Source: a virus
DNA: 23,472 nt
Direction: 5' to 3' (one strand)
Virus record (IMG/VR): IMGVR_UViG_3300025093_000126
Location: 1-23,472 of that record
Shown: positions 15,936 to 23,472 of the stretch, piece after piece
How the letters are laid out: each line of letters starts with the position of its first letter
Position numbering within the stretch: the stretch's first letter is position 1
Program-made: the position numbers and the translations under genes
Notes under the pieces: generated by a model
Databases searched by the model: none
What the model saw: the letters and a program-made list of their open reading frames with translations, nothing else
What the model was told of the DNA's origin: nothing

Positions 15936-16354
15936 TGAAAGAACTAAGAGATTTAGCAAAAGTATATAAACAGAAAGCATTACAAGCTATCAATCCTGGT
16001 GTGCCTTATAAAAAGTATAAGAAGACAGGTAGTTCTAAAGCATATAAGACTGGTAATTTATATAGAAGTGTAGCACAAGAAAACAGAATCAATACCATGT
16101 TCACAGAAGATAAGAGAACAGGTAAGATGAAGTTTACATTTAAATTCAATGTACCTTCTTATGCAAAATATGTTCATTATGGTACAAAGAATATGGAAGC
16201 TAGACCTTTCGCACAGATAGCTGCAGAATCACCTGAGTTCAAGAAAACCAAAGATGAACTAATGAATACAAAATCAGCAGAACTACTCGAAGATATCTTT
16301 GGTGATTTAAATAAGATGTGGGCTAGTGGTGGTGATAACCTCTCAGTACAATAG
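15935..16354 (+). CDS. HK97 gp10-like neck/tail protein
   Basis: 139 residues, basic. The core motif YAKYVHYGTKNMEARPF (76-92) is the signature of the HK97-gp10-like family, whose members sit at the head-tail joint or terminate the tail tube. It is preceded by a TGNLYRSV helix segment (39-46), also typical. The start overlaps the adhesin stop by one base (TAATG), implying coupled translation, although the fibre and adhesin genes separate it from the other neck genes. A 49-base gap with a promoter-like motif follows. Confidence 0.75.
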   Translation: MKELRDLAKVYKQKALQAINPGVPYKKYKKTGSSKAYKTGNLYRSVAQENRINTMFTEDKRTGKMKFTFKFNVPSYAKYVHYGTKNMEARPFAQIAAESPEFKKTKDELMNTKSAELLEDIFGDLNKMWASGGDNLSVQ

Positions 16355-16378
16355 TATCCGATATATATAATTTCTTTA

Positions 16379-16396
16379 TTGTTATAATATAAAAGT
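16379..16396 (+). promoter_or_regulatory. Intergenic motif TTGTTATAAT..TAAAAG
   Basis: TTGTTATAAT at 16379-16388 followed by ATAAAAG, in the 49-base gap between the gp10-like and distal tail genes, 15 bases before the ATG at 16404. It matches the motif of other gaps and is a candidate promoter for the tail-tip genes. Confidence 0.4.
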
Positions 16397-16403
16397 TAAA
16401 TTT

Positions 16404-17573
16404 ATGGCTTTATCTATTATACAAAACCCAGCTGATGTATCTCTAGCACAATCACCTATTGCTTTTGCTGTATCTGAGTCAAATGCGAATGTGTTTACCT
16501 CATCTTCTATGCAGTATATTGCTGAATTGTACTTTTGGACAGGCTCTACAACAGATAGTGGTTCATCTGCTAACTACACATTACAAAAATATCCTAATAC
16601 ATCAAGAACAGGTATATTTGATGTTTCTCGTATTATTAACTCTGAGTTGAGTGATATAGTACAAGAAGTAAGTTCTTCTGTTAGATACTTTGCTATCGAT
16701 TCCTATGTACAATATCTAAGTGGTTCTACTTTCTTAACAGGCTCTCATGTTCGTTCTAACACATTTAAAGCTATTGATGGATACTCAGTATTCCAAGAAC
16801 CAATATCAGAGAGTATAAGTGATAAAACACCATTCTGGCCTATGATGACAGATGTAGATACTACACAATCTTATCAAGATGGTAACTATGGTAGATTATC
16901 TATATGGAAAGGTGCTGGTTCTGATTTAAGTACAACACAATTAATTTATTCAGGTAACTTAGATGATAACAACTTTGTTGTAACAACAGGTCAAACAAAT
17001 ACAACTAATATGGTTGGTACATTCCCTATATCACCAAACGAACCTGATTGGCCATTAGACCCTGGTACAAGTGAGTTTTCTATACAAGCTTTTGCAGGTG
17101 CAAGTGCAGTATCAAGTAAAATAAACTTCAAAGAAGTTTGTCAAACAAAATATGATAACATTAGAATCAAGTGGAAAAATAGATATGGACAGTTTGATTA
17201 CTTTAACTTTAATTTAGTATCTCGTCAAGCTATGAGTACAAGTAGACAAAGATATCAACCACAAATCGGTTCTTGGAATAACAGAACACTTACATATGAG
17301 AAATACGAGAACTCTGTACAAAATTACATTGTAGATTCAGACCAGACTTTATCAGTTAATACTGATTATGTTAAAGAATCATACAATGATATATTTAAAC
17401 AACTAATGGTATCAGATGAAATCTATTGGATAACAGAAGAAGGTAATCCTGAAAATGTATTACCATTAGCATTACAATCTACAAACTTTGCACAAAAAAC
17501 TGAGAAAGTAGATAAACTTATTCAATATTCTTTTGATTTCATTAGAGGACAAGGATATAAATTAATTATATAA
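16404..17573 (+). CDS. Distal tail / baseplate protein (Dit-like)
   Basis: 389 residues. The N-terminus (ALSIIQNPADVSLAQSPIAF) resembles structural proteins of flavobacterial phages placed before the baseplate hub. Around residues 254-271 RIKWKNRYGQFDYFNFNL matches the NRYGxFDxFxF motif of this group. The C-terminus ends in FDFIRGQGYKLII. The middle is Ser/Thr-rich and beta-predicted. By position, 15 bases before the hub gene and upstream of the tape measure, it is likely to link the tail tube to the tip. The exact family is not certain; a general baseplate protein is the safe reading. Confidence 0.55.
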   Translation: MALSIIQNPADVSLAQSPIAFAVSESNANVFTSSSMQYIAELYFWTGSTTDSGSSANYTLQKYPNTSRTGIFDVSRIINSELSDIVQEVSSSVRYFAIDSYVQYLSGSTFLTGSHVRSNTFKAIDGYSVFQEPISESISDKTPFWPMMTDVDTTQSYQDGNYGRLSIWKGAGSDLSTTQLIYSGNLDDNNFVVTTGQTNTTNMVGTFPISPNEPDWPLDPGTSEFSIQAFAGASAVSSKINFKEVCQTKYDNIRIKWKNRYGQFDYFNFNLVSRQAMSTSRQRYQPQIGSWNNRTLTYEKYENSVQNYIVDSDQTLSVNTDYVKESYNDIFKQLMVSDEIYWITEEGNPENVLPLALQSTNFAQKTEKVDKLIQYSFDFIRGQGYKLII

Positions 17574-17588
17574 TAAAAACATGACAAT

Positions 17589-19661
17589 ATGTCAGTAGTA
17601 AGCGGAAGAAATTCGATATTCAAGATTATTGCAAGAGGGGTTACCTTAGACCAATACGATGATGAAGATATATTTTTATCAAACAATGTAACAGGTTTAT
17701 TCGATATAGGTAAACTACCCTCTGATTTTACTCGTCAGATAACCTTACCAGGTACTAAGAGAAATAATGAGTTCTTTGAGCATGTATATGATATATCTGT
17801 TGATGAACCTTTTTTGTTTAAAACAAATGAAAAGGTAATCGCTCAGTTTGATTTTGATGGTTTCTATGTTGCACAAGGATATATGCAGTTAGAGAATGTA
17901 GTTATCAAAGAAAACAAATTTATAGATTCTTATACAGTTTCTATATTTGGTTTATTATCTTCGTTCTCAAGAGATTTACAAAGTACACTACTTACAGATT
18001 TAGACCCATTACAAATATATGACCATACAGCATCTTATGAAATAATAGAAGAATCAATGAGTGGTTCTATGTCAACGAAACCTGATACTATTACAAATAG
18101 TGGTTCGTTTGCTGCTGGTGATATTATATATCCTATTGTAGATTATGGTGAAGGATATACATTACAAGCCTCTTTACCTGATAATGATTTTGGTATAGAT
18201 ACATACGATGGTGGTGAATTAAATGTATTAGATTTTAAACCAGCGATTAGAATCAATAAAGTAATTGATGCAATCTTTGAACAATCACAATATACCTACG
18301 AATCAGAATTCTTATCATCATCATTCTTTGATAATCAATATGTACTTTGTGATAATGGAAATAAAAGAGCTGTATATGATGGTGTAGATTTAAATACAGA
18401 AGGATTGATAAAGGTAGGCCCTATTAGTGGTTCATCTGTACCACATACATGGACTTCTGCTGGTGTATCAGAATCATTAGATTTCCAAAATGTAGAGTAT
18501 GACCCATCACTTAAAGTAAGTGGTTCTTTGTATAATATGACAAACAATATGGGTGTATCAGGTGCAGGAGTTGGTTGTCAAACATCTATGACAGTTAAAT
18601 TTAACTTCCTTGTTAGTGGTTCTGATTCTACTATATCAATACCACAGATTAGTTTATTCTTCAAAGAAACACCACAATCAGGTTCTTTCCAAGGCCCTAT
18701 TGTACCTCTTGATTTTATGAATGAACAAATCAGACAAAGAATACGAGGTAAATCAGGTACAGGTGAAGAATCATTTACCTTAGAACAGAAAATACAAACT
18801 ACCTTGTTTAGAGGACATACCTATGACCCACAATTGTTTATTAGTGGTTATCTTGGTTCTACTGGTGCTAAATTTATATTAGGACCTGAAGGTAACTCAG
18901 AATCTTATTTAGAGGTTACTAAATTAAATGAGATTGCTGATTTTAGAATCATGAGAATAAAACCTAATATGCCTTTTGCAACAAAAGGTATTTCATCATT
19001 AGAGTTTTTACAAGGAGTACAAAAGAAATACAATCTACAAATTTATCCAAGTAAAACGAAACCAAGACATTTTATTATCAAACAATTTAATGATTGGTAT
19101 AAAGAAGGTAAAGTAGTTTCGTTTGATAGATTTATTGATTTGAATAAAAAAATAAAAGTAATACCTGCAAACAACTTAGGTGTTAGAAACTTAGAGTTTG
19201 GTGATACATTAGATTTAGATTTTATATCACAAGATTTTAATAAAACAAATAACAGAGAGTATGGTAAAACATACTATACAGATACAGAGAACTTTTTCTC
19301 ACAAGGACAATATAAAGTAGAATCAGAGTTTTCATCATCTCCATTAAGATATGTAGGTGGTACAGGTGCAGAAGGAACAGGTGCTGCGAATCAAGGTACA
19401 CTATTCTCTGCTAATCCTGGTTCATCATCAACATCAGCTTGTGGTGGTACACCAAACTCAAGTTATTATCATAATGGTTCGGGTACTTATCCTGTAGCTG
19501 GTGATAGAATATTTACTGATATCAACATGACAATACCAGCAACACTAATAAACTACTTCTATGTACTTAGTCCAGGTGATGATTTATTAGTAATGAATCC
19601 TGGTAGTGCACAAGTACTTAGTGTTGGTAGTTGTATTGGTGGTGGAGGCCCAACAAGTTAA
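17589..19661 (+). CDS. Baseplate hub / tail-tip protein, N-terminal part
   Basis: 690 residues. The N-terminus has the DFTRQITLPGTKRNNEFFEHVY segment (shown here as two parts: DFTRQITLPGTK, 41-52, and RNNEFFEHVY, 53-62) and GYMQLENV, typical of hub proteins in Bacteroidetes phages. The later region (EFLQGVQKKYNLQIYPSKTK, about 475-495; FNDWYKEGKVVSFDRFIDLN) is characteristic of the same family. After FFSQGQYKVESEF (about 569-581) related proteins appear to continue to a RPRIxFYNG segment. Here a Gly/Ser linker and a Cys-bounded domain (617-682, C618 and C682; GDRIFTDINMTIP) follow, then a stop. The expected continuation is encoded by the next gene. An ATG at 17581 opens only a five-codon frame (MTICQ) and is not the start. 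Confidence 0.65.
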   Translation: MSVVSGRNSIFKIIARGVTLDQYDDEDIFLSNNVTGLFDIGKLPSDFTRQITLPGTKRNNEFFEHVYDISVDEPFLFKTNEKVIAQFDFDGFYVAQGYMQLENVVIKENKFIDSYTVSIFGLLSSFSRDLQSTLLTDLDPLQIYDHTASYEIIEESMSGSMSTKPDTITNSGSFAAGDIIYPIVDYGEGYTLQASLPDNDFGIDTYDGGELNVLDFKPAIRINKVIDAIFEQSQYTYESEFLSSSFFDNQYVLCDNGNKRAVYDGVDLNTEGLIKVGPISGSSVPHTWTSAGVSESLDFQNVEYDPSLKVSGSLYNMTNNMGVSGAGVGCQTSMTVKFNFLVSGSDSTISIPQISLFFKETPQSGSFQGPIVPLDFMNEQIRQRIRGKSGTGEESFTLEQKIQTTLFRGHTYDPQLFISGYLGSTGAKFILGPEGNSESYLEVTKLNEIADFRIMRIKPNMPFATKGISSLEFLQGVQKKYNLQIYPSKTKPRHFIIKQFNDWYKEGKVVSFDRFIDLNKKIKVIPANNLGVRNLEFGDTLDLDFISQDFNKTNNREYGKTYYTDTENFFSQGQYKVESEFSSSPLRYVGGTGAEGTGAANQGTLFSANPGSSSTSACGGTPNSSYYHNGSGTYPVAGDRIFTDINMTIPATLINYFYVLSPGDDLLVMNPGSAQVLSVGSCIGGGGPTS

Positions 19662-19673
19662 AAATATAAGATT

Positions 19674-20228
19674 ATGAGTAGACAAAAAATGTTTATACCA
19701 ACTTTTATCTCTAATGCAGATTTCGAATCTGCAAGAGTAAGACCGCGTGTATTTTTCTATAACGGTCAAGTTGAAACAAATGGATATGTACTTGGTGGTA
19801 AGAATAATAAAGCTGGTTTTAGTTCTAACTATCAATTGAATACACTATTCCCTTATATAGACCATTTCTCATCAGGTTCATCTGCTAGTACATTTAATAA
19901 TAGATTTCCTGATGCTAATTCTGAATCTCTATTATATTTTAACGAAACACCAGCATATGGTGAAGAACAACCAACAGGTTCTTTATATACAGAGTATTGG
20001 AGTAAGTATGTTGCATTATTATACAATCCTAAAACAAGATTGATAGAATGTTCAGCAGTATTACCATTTGCAGATTATGTAGATTTAGAACTGAATGATA
20101 TAATTGAATGGAGAGGTAATCACTACCATCTTCGTGCAATAAACAAATACAACCTTAAAACAGGTGAATGTGAAATACAACTATTAGGCCCAATCATCCA
20201 AGATGCGTTGGATAACCAATATACTTAA
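19674..20228 (+). CDS. Baseplate hub C-terminal part, encoded separately
   Basis: 184 residues. Contains IPTFISNADF (8-17), RVRPRVFFYNG (21-31), SLYTEYWSKYVALLYNPKTR (about 102-121) and a C-terminal LELNDIIEWRGNHYHLRAIN segment, which I recognise as the usual C-terminal part of the large hub protein in related phages, where it follows the FSQG.xKVE segment without a break. Here it is its own gene 12 bases after the 690-residue protein. It would probably assemble with that protein in the tail tip. The start has an in-frame alternative at MFIPT five residues later, but the first ATG has the usual ATTATG context. Confidence 0.62.
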   Translation: MSRQKMFIPTFISNADFESARVRPRVFFYNGQVETNGYVLGGKNNKAGFSSNYQLNTLFPYIDHFSSGSSASTFNNRFPDANSESLLYFNETPAYGEEQPTGSLYTEYWSKYVALLYNPKTRLIECSAVLPFADYVDLELNDIIEWRGNHYHLRAINKYNLKTGECEIQLLGPIIQDALDNQYT

Positions 20229-20234
20229 TTAAAA

Positions 20235-20252
20235 TTGTTATATTAGTATGAT
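20235..20252 (+). promoter_or_regulatory. Intergenic motif TTGTTATATT..TATGA
   Basis: TTGTTATATT at 20235-20244, followed by AGTATGAT, so the start ATG (20248) lies inside the motif's 3' part. TAAAATTG ending at 20237 fits the Bacteroidetes -7 box TAnnTTTG at seven of eight positions. If this is a promoter, the transcript would be nearly leaderless. Confidence 0.35.
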
Positions 20253-20382
20253 AAAAGATGTAATACAAAAATTACAAGAGAAAGATTTTTACAATGTTAG
20301 TGAAGATATAGATATTGCTAAAGGTAAGTATCAGATACCAAGAACATTTAAAGATTTAAAAAACCTATTTAAAAGAATATAA
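20248..20382 (+). CDS. 44-residue protein before the tape measure gene
   Basis: A short open frame from ATG 20248 to TAA 20380-20382 encodes 44 residues (MIKDVIQKLQEKDFYNVSED, later YQIPRTFKDLKNLFKRI). Its stop overlaps the tape measure start by one base (TAATG), and it fills the gap between hub and tape measure completely, which argues for a real gene. Short proteins with a YNVSE...GKY.IPRT.K segment seem familiar from Bacteroidetes phages, but I cannot name a function. The slot just before a tape measure gene often holds tail-assembly chaperones, but this protein does not resemble one. Confidence 0.65.
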   Translation: MIKDVIQKLQEKDFYNVSEDIDIAKGKYQIPRTFKDLKNLFKRI

Positions 20383-22082
20383 TGGCAGATAACACAGTAA
20401 CATACAACGCAGTAATTGATGTGGATACAAGAGGTGTACAAGATGTAGATGTTCTTAACAGAGCAGTACAAACATCTGTTGGTGCCTTTGATACACTTAA
20501 CCAAGCAATCGGTGAAACTGAAGATGCGTTAGGTAAGTTAGACCCTGTCAAAGATGCAAAGAAATTTAAAGTATTACAAAAAGAAATAAAAGAATTAAGA
20601 GATAGACAAGAAGATGTAGAGATTGCATCTCGTAGATTCACAGAAGCACTTGCAGAACAACCAGGTATTATTGGTTTAGTAGGTGGTTCATTAGATGGTT
20701 TGAGAGGTACTATGAAAGTATTCATGGCAAACCCAATCATTGCAGTTGTAACGGCTATTGCTGGTGCATTTCTTGCGATGAGAGAATCTCTAACTAAAAC
20801 ATCAGAAGGACAAGAAACACTAAACAGAATATCAGCAGCATTTGGTAAGATTGCAGGCCCTATCTTTGCATTAATAGAAAAGATAGCATTACCAATCTTT
20901 GAAGGGTTTGCTAAAGTAATAGAGAAGGTTGCTAGTGGTATTAATAGATTTGCTAAGTTCTTAGGTATCTCATCAGAAAAGATTGAAGAGGCATCTCGTA
21001 ATTCATCTGAGGTATTACAAACAGCATACGAAGAAGAAGAGAAAAGACAAGAAGAACAAACTAAGAAACAAGAAGAAGAATCTCAGAAAAGATTAGATAA
21101 TCTTAAAGAAGAAGCAGATAAGAAGAAAGCCTTGATGGAATCTGCGGCTAAGATACAAGATGAAGCTGAGTTATCTTTACTTGATAAGAAACAAAGAGAG
21201 ATTGTAGAAAGAGAAAGAAGATTTAACGAAGAGTTAAAAATTCTTAAACAAGCTGGTTATGATGATTTTACAGCATTAGAAGCAGAATACAGAGCTGATT
21301 TACTTGCTATAGAAGATTCGTATAAAGAAGAAGTAAAAGATACAACAGAAGAAGATGCACAAGCACTGAAAGATGCTCAATCACAAAAAAGACAAGATGA
21401 GTTAAACTTTATTGAAGCTGATTTCAATCTTAGACAAGCTCTTAATCAATTAACATTTGAAGATTCTCTTAACTTACTTAACAAACAAAGAGAACTACAA
21501 AGAGAAGAATTAGTTGCAAATGATGCAACAAACAAACAACTCGTAGCATTTGATAAACAAACAGCTGCGATGAGAATACAAATCCAAGAAGATGAAGAAC
21601 GAGCTAAGTTAGCAGTTGTATCTGATGCTCTTGGTATGATTGCACAAGCAGTTGGTGAAAATAGTATTGCTGGTAAAGCGGCGGCTGTTGCTCAAGCAAC
21701 TATCAATACTTACTTAGGAGCTACTCAAGCTCTTGCAACTTATCCACCACCATTTGGTGCTATTGCTGCGGCTACTGTAATTGCAGCTGGTTTATTACAA
21801 GTTAAAAAGATTGTAAGTACTAAAGTACCAAAACCAGCAGGTAGTAAATTACCAGCAAAAGGATTTAGTAGTGGAGGAGCTGCATCACCTCCAACGATAT
21901 CTGCTCCACAAGTAGAGACAGGAGCTGTATCACAAGCTAATACATCAACTCAGATTGCAGAAACAATCGCACAAAGTTCACAAAGACCAGTACAAGCTTA
22001 TGTAGTATCAACAGCAGTATCAAGTACACAAGCATTGGATAGAAGAACGAATGCGGCGGCTACCTTTGGAGGAGGTGGATAA
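20382..22082 (+). CDS. Tail tape measure protein
   Basis: 566 residues. Residues 37-92 form helices with a GKLDPVKDAKKFKVLQKEIK segment. A hydrophobic helix lies at 117-133 (NPIIAVVTAIAGAFLAM), with weaker ones around 158-175. Residues 200-420 are a long charged coiled coil (Glu, Lys and Gln runs). The C-terminal hydrophobic part INTYLGATQALATYPPPFGA (about 443-462) and AAATVIAAGLLQVKKI is typical of tape measures of Bacteroidetes phages. It would fill the tail tube, set its length and enter the host envelope. At about 0.15 nm per residue the tail would be near 85 nm if fully helical, short for a siphovirus. It overlaps the 44-residue gene by one base. Confidence 0.82.
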   Translation: MADNTVTYNAVIDVDTRGVQDVDVLNRAVQTSVGAFDTLNQAIGETEDALGKLDPVKDAKKFKVLQKEIKELRDRQEDVEIASRRFTEALAEQPGIIGLVGGSLDGLRGTMKVFMANPIIAVVTAIAGAFLAMRESLTKTSEGQETLNRISAAFGKIAGPIFALIEKIALPIFEGFAKVIEKVASGINRFAKFLGISSEKIEEASRNSSEVLQTAYEEEEKRQEEQTKKQEEESQKRLDNLKEEADKKKALMESAAKIQDEAELSLLDKKQREIVERERRFNEELKILKQAGYDDFTALEAEYRADLLAIEDSYKEEVKDTTEEDAQALKDAQSQKRQDELNFIEADFNLRQALNQLTFEDSLNLLNKQRELQREELVANDATNKQLVAFDKQTAAMRIQIQEDEERAKLAVVSDALGMIAQAVGENSIAGKAAAVAQATINTYLGATQALATYPPPFGAIAAATVIAAGLLQVKKIVSTKVPKPAGSKLPAKGFSSGGAASPPTISAPQVETGAVSQANTSTQIAETIAQSSQRPVQAYVVSTAVSSTQALDRRTNAAATFGGGG

Positions 22083-22102
22083 AACTATAAATTAACTAAT
22101 AA

Positions 22103-22120
22103 TTGTTAAATTAATATGAA
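22103..22120 (+). promoter_or_regulatory. Degenerate copy of the intergenic motif (TTGTTAAATT..TATGA)
   Basis: TTGTTAAATT at 22103-22112 followed by AATATGA, the ATG at 22116 lying in the 3' part as in the copy at 20235. It differs from the other copies at one core position. The preceding 22083-22102 are A/T-rich with no other signal. Confidence 0.25.
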
Positions 22121-23459
22121 ACTATTTGAATTAACCATAGATGATGTACTGATGGATGAGGTGTTTGCTATCTCATTAGTAGAAGAACCTGCAATCGAAA
22201 GTAACTTCATGTGGTTCGATAAAGAAAAAGTACTATTTGAAAGAGTAGATAAAGAAAAAAGATTAGTAGTAGGTCCTGTTCTTATACCTAATAAAAAGAT
22301 TTTTAGAGTTGATGGTGAAGGTAATGGATATGAAGTATTCTTTAAACCTGAAACAGTTGAGAAACTAGCACAAGGATATTTGAAAAAAGGATATCAATCT
22401 AAATCTACATTAGAACACAAAGAAAAAGTAGATGGTGTACATCTTGTAGAATCATGGATAAAAACAAATAAGTTAGATAAATCTAATTCTTATGGTTTGA
22501 ATGTACCTGTTGGAACATGGATGGGTATGTTTAAAATCGATAACGATGAAATTTGGGAAGATTATGTGAAGAATGGTGAAGTTAAAGGCTTTTCGATAGA
22601 AGGTCTGTTCACTCACGATTTAGTAAAAGCATCATCGGTATCATTAGATGGTATATTAGAACAAGAAGCAACTTACCTATTAAATCAAATAAGAGCAATC
22701 ATAAAGAAAGATAAAAGATACTCAGATGGTAAAAGAGTGGAGATGGAATCATATAATGATTATCCACAAGGAGTAAAGAATAACGCTAAAAGAGGTATTG
22801 AACTAAATAAAAAGATAAACAACAGATGTGCAACACCTGTTGGCAAAATAAGAGCACAACAGCTTGCACAAGGTAAACCCATCAGTATAGAGACAATCAA
22901 GCGCATGTACTCTTATCTGTCAAGAGCCGAAGCTCAATATAGAAAGAATGAAGGTGATAATGAAGCATGTTCAGTTGTCTCTTACTTATTATGGGGTGGT
23001 TTAGCTGGTTTAGGTTGGAGTAGAAATAAATTAAGAGAACAAGGTTTATTAGAAGCAGAAGTACAACCTCAAATAGATTCTACATATCCTGGTGAATCTA
23101 ATACTATGGTAACAGGTTCAATAGATATATCAGAAGAGATTGCTAAGGTACAAGAACAAATAGATGCAAAGGCAGTTGCAACTTATGATGGTTTACCTCT
23201 TTACGAAACTAAAGAAGAAGCAGAAAAAGTAGCAATAGAAATCGGATGTGAAGGTTCTCACATACACAATATAAGTGGTAAAGATTTATATATGCCATGT
23301 GCAAAACATAGTGATACAACAGATAAATTATTGGGTGGTTCGATTGAGGATAGGAGAGAGGAATTAATTACACCAAATCCATGTCAGAGTGGTTACATAG
23401 CCATTGGTACAAAGATTAAAGATGGAAGAGAAGTACCTAATTGTGTTCCCGAGAAGTAA
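22116..23459 (+). CDS. Prohead protease (XkdF-like) fused to three C-terminal modules
   Basis: 447 residues. Residues 1-165 are an XkdF-like prohead protease: VDE-type start (DDVLMDEVFAISLVEEPAIE, 9-28), EKRLVVGPVLIP (47-58), H101 in TLEHKE, GTWMGMFKIDNDEIW (133-147) and S160 in GFSIEG. H101 and S160 are the likely catalytic residues. Residues 212-308 form a second domain (YNDYPQGVKNNAKRGIELN; CATPVGKIRAQQLAQG; IKRMYSYLSRAEAQY; SYLLWGGLAGLGWSRNKL) known fused to phage proteases, function unknown. Residues 356-398 (GLPLYETKEEAE; GCEGSHIHNISGKDLYMPC) have a C-x3-HxH-x10-C-x2-H pattern that could bind metal. The end, GREVPNCVP (437-445), is a tail found on such proteins. It would cut the scaffold and head proteins during maturation, yet lies 13 kb after the capsid gene. 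Confidence 0.78.
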   Translation: MKLFELTIDDVLMDEVFAISLVEEPAIESNFMWFDKEKVLFERVDKEKRLVVGPVLIPNKKIFRVDGEGNGYEVFFKPETVEKLAQGYLKKGYQSKSTLEHKEKVDGVHLVESWIKTNKLDKSNSYGLNVPVGTWMGMFKIDNDEIWEDYVKNGEVKGFSIEGLFTHDLVKASSVSLDGILEQEATYLLNQIRAIIKKDKRYSDGKRVEMESYNDYPQGVKNNAKRGIELNKKINNRCATPVGKIRAQQLAQGKPISIETIKRMYSYLSRAEAQYRKNEGDNEACSVVSYLLWGGLAGLGWSRNKLREQGLLEAEVQPQIDSTYPGESNTMVTGSIDISEEIAKVQEQIDAKAVATYDGLPLYETKEEAEKVAIEIGCEGSHIHNISGKDLYMPCAKHSDTTDKLLGGSIEDRREELITPNPCQSGYIAIGTKIKDGREVPNCVPEK

Positions 23460-23462
23460 GAT

Positions 23463-23472
23463 ATGTTAGATA
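23463..23472 (+). CDS. Possible start of the next gene (partial)
   Basis: An ATG at 23463, three bases after the protease stop, in the usual ATATG context, opens a frame (MLD...) that runs off the window. Only three codons are visible, so the gene cannot be identified. Confidence 0.3.

Noticed and set aside
17581-17598. ATG opening a five-codon frame before the hub gene
   Set aside because: Too short and overlapping the hub start; regulation by it cannot be supported.
1-23472. tRNA genes, CRISPR arrays, insertion sequences, integrase or attachment sites
   Set aside because: Looked for by eye on both strands; no cloverleaf-like, evenly spaced repeat, transposase or recombinase signal was found.

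Overview
The window reads as the structural half of a tailed double-stranded DNA phage, most likely a siphovirus infecting a Bacteroidetes (flavobacterial, probably marine) host. All recognisable genes lie on the + strand and are tightly packed, often overlapping by 1-4 bases or separated by 1-15. The DNA is AT-rich. Most starts lack a Shine-Dalgarno sequence and are preceded by A/T, as in Bacteroidetes. The terminase, portal, DUF6712-type connector, capsid and tail proteins resemble families I associate with flavobacterial phages. No sheath gene is visible, hence siphovirus.

Layout: (1) 1-2741: tail end of an unknown basic protein, small and large terminase subunits, a coiled-coil protein and a tail-chaperone-like gene whose conserved C-terminal half lies in the -1 frame behind a T9 run. 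(2) 2790-7000: a small cysteine protein, a 924-residue fibre and a predicted seven-bladed propeller protein. (3) 7101-9432: scaffold, major capsid and a probable tail tube protein, with purine-rich leaders, ending in a strong hairpin terminator at 9477-9509. (4) 9594-12698: a small structural protein, portal, connector, and a neck/tail-completion protein whose gene crosses a T10 run exactly at a domain boundary. (5) 12717-15935: a trimeric-coiled-coil-type fibre and a glycine-rich adhesin with a lectin-like C-terminus. (6) 15935-23459: HK97-gp10-like protein, distal tail protein, baseplate hub split into two genes, a 44-residue gene, tape measure and a multi-domain prohead protease.

Together these genes would package DNA (terminase, portal), build and mature the head (scaffold, capsid protein, protease), join head to tail (connector, neck, gp10-like), build the tail (tube, tape measure, hub) and bind the host (fibres, propeller, adhesin). 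No lysis, replication or integration genes, tRNAs or CRISPR arrays are seen. No gene-free stretch exceeds 300 bases; the longest is 161 (9433-9593).

The most unusual signals are the two long T runs (T9 at 2451, T10 at 12331), the only homopolymers of 8 or more that I found, each at a domain junction of a head/tail morphogenesis gene. Both suggest regulated production of two protein forms by slippage. Also notable are a recurring intergenic motif (TTGTTATATT, followed by TAA/TAT) in nearly every larger gap, the split hub, and the displacement of the protease 13 kb from the capsid gene.
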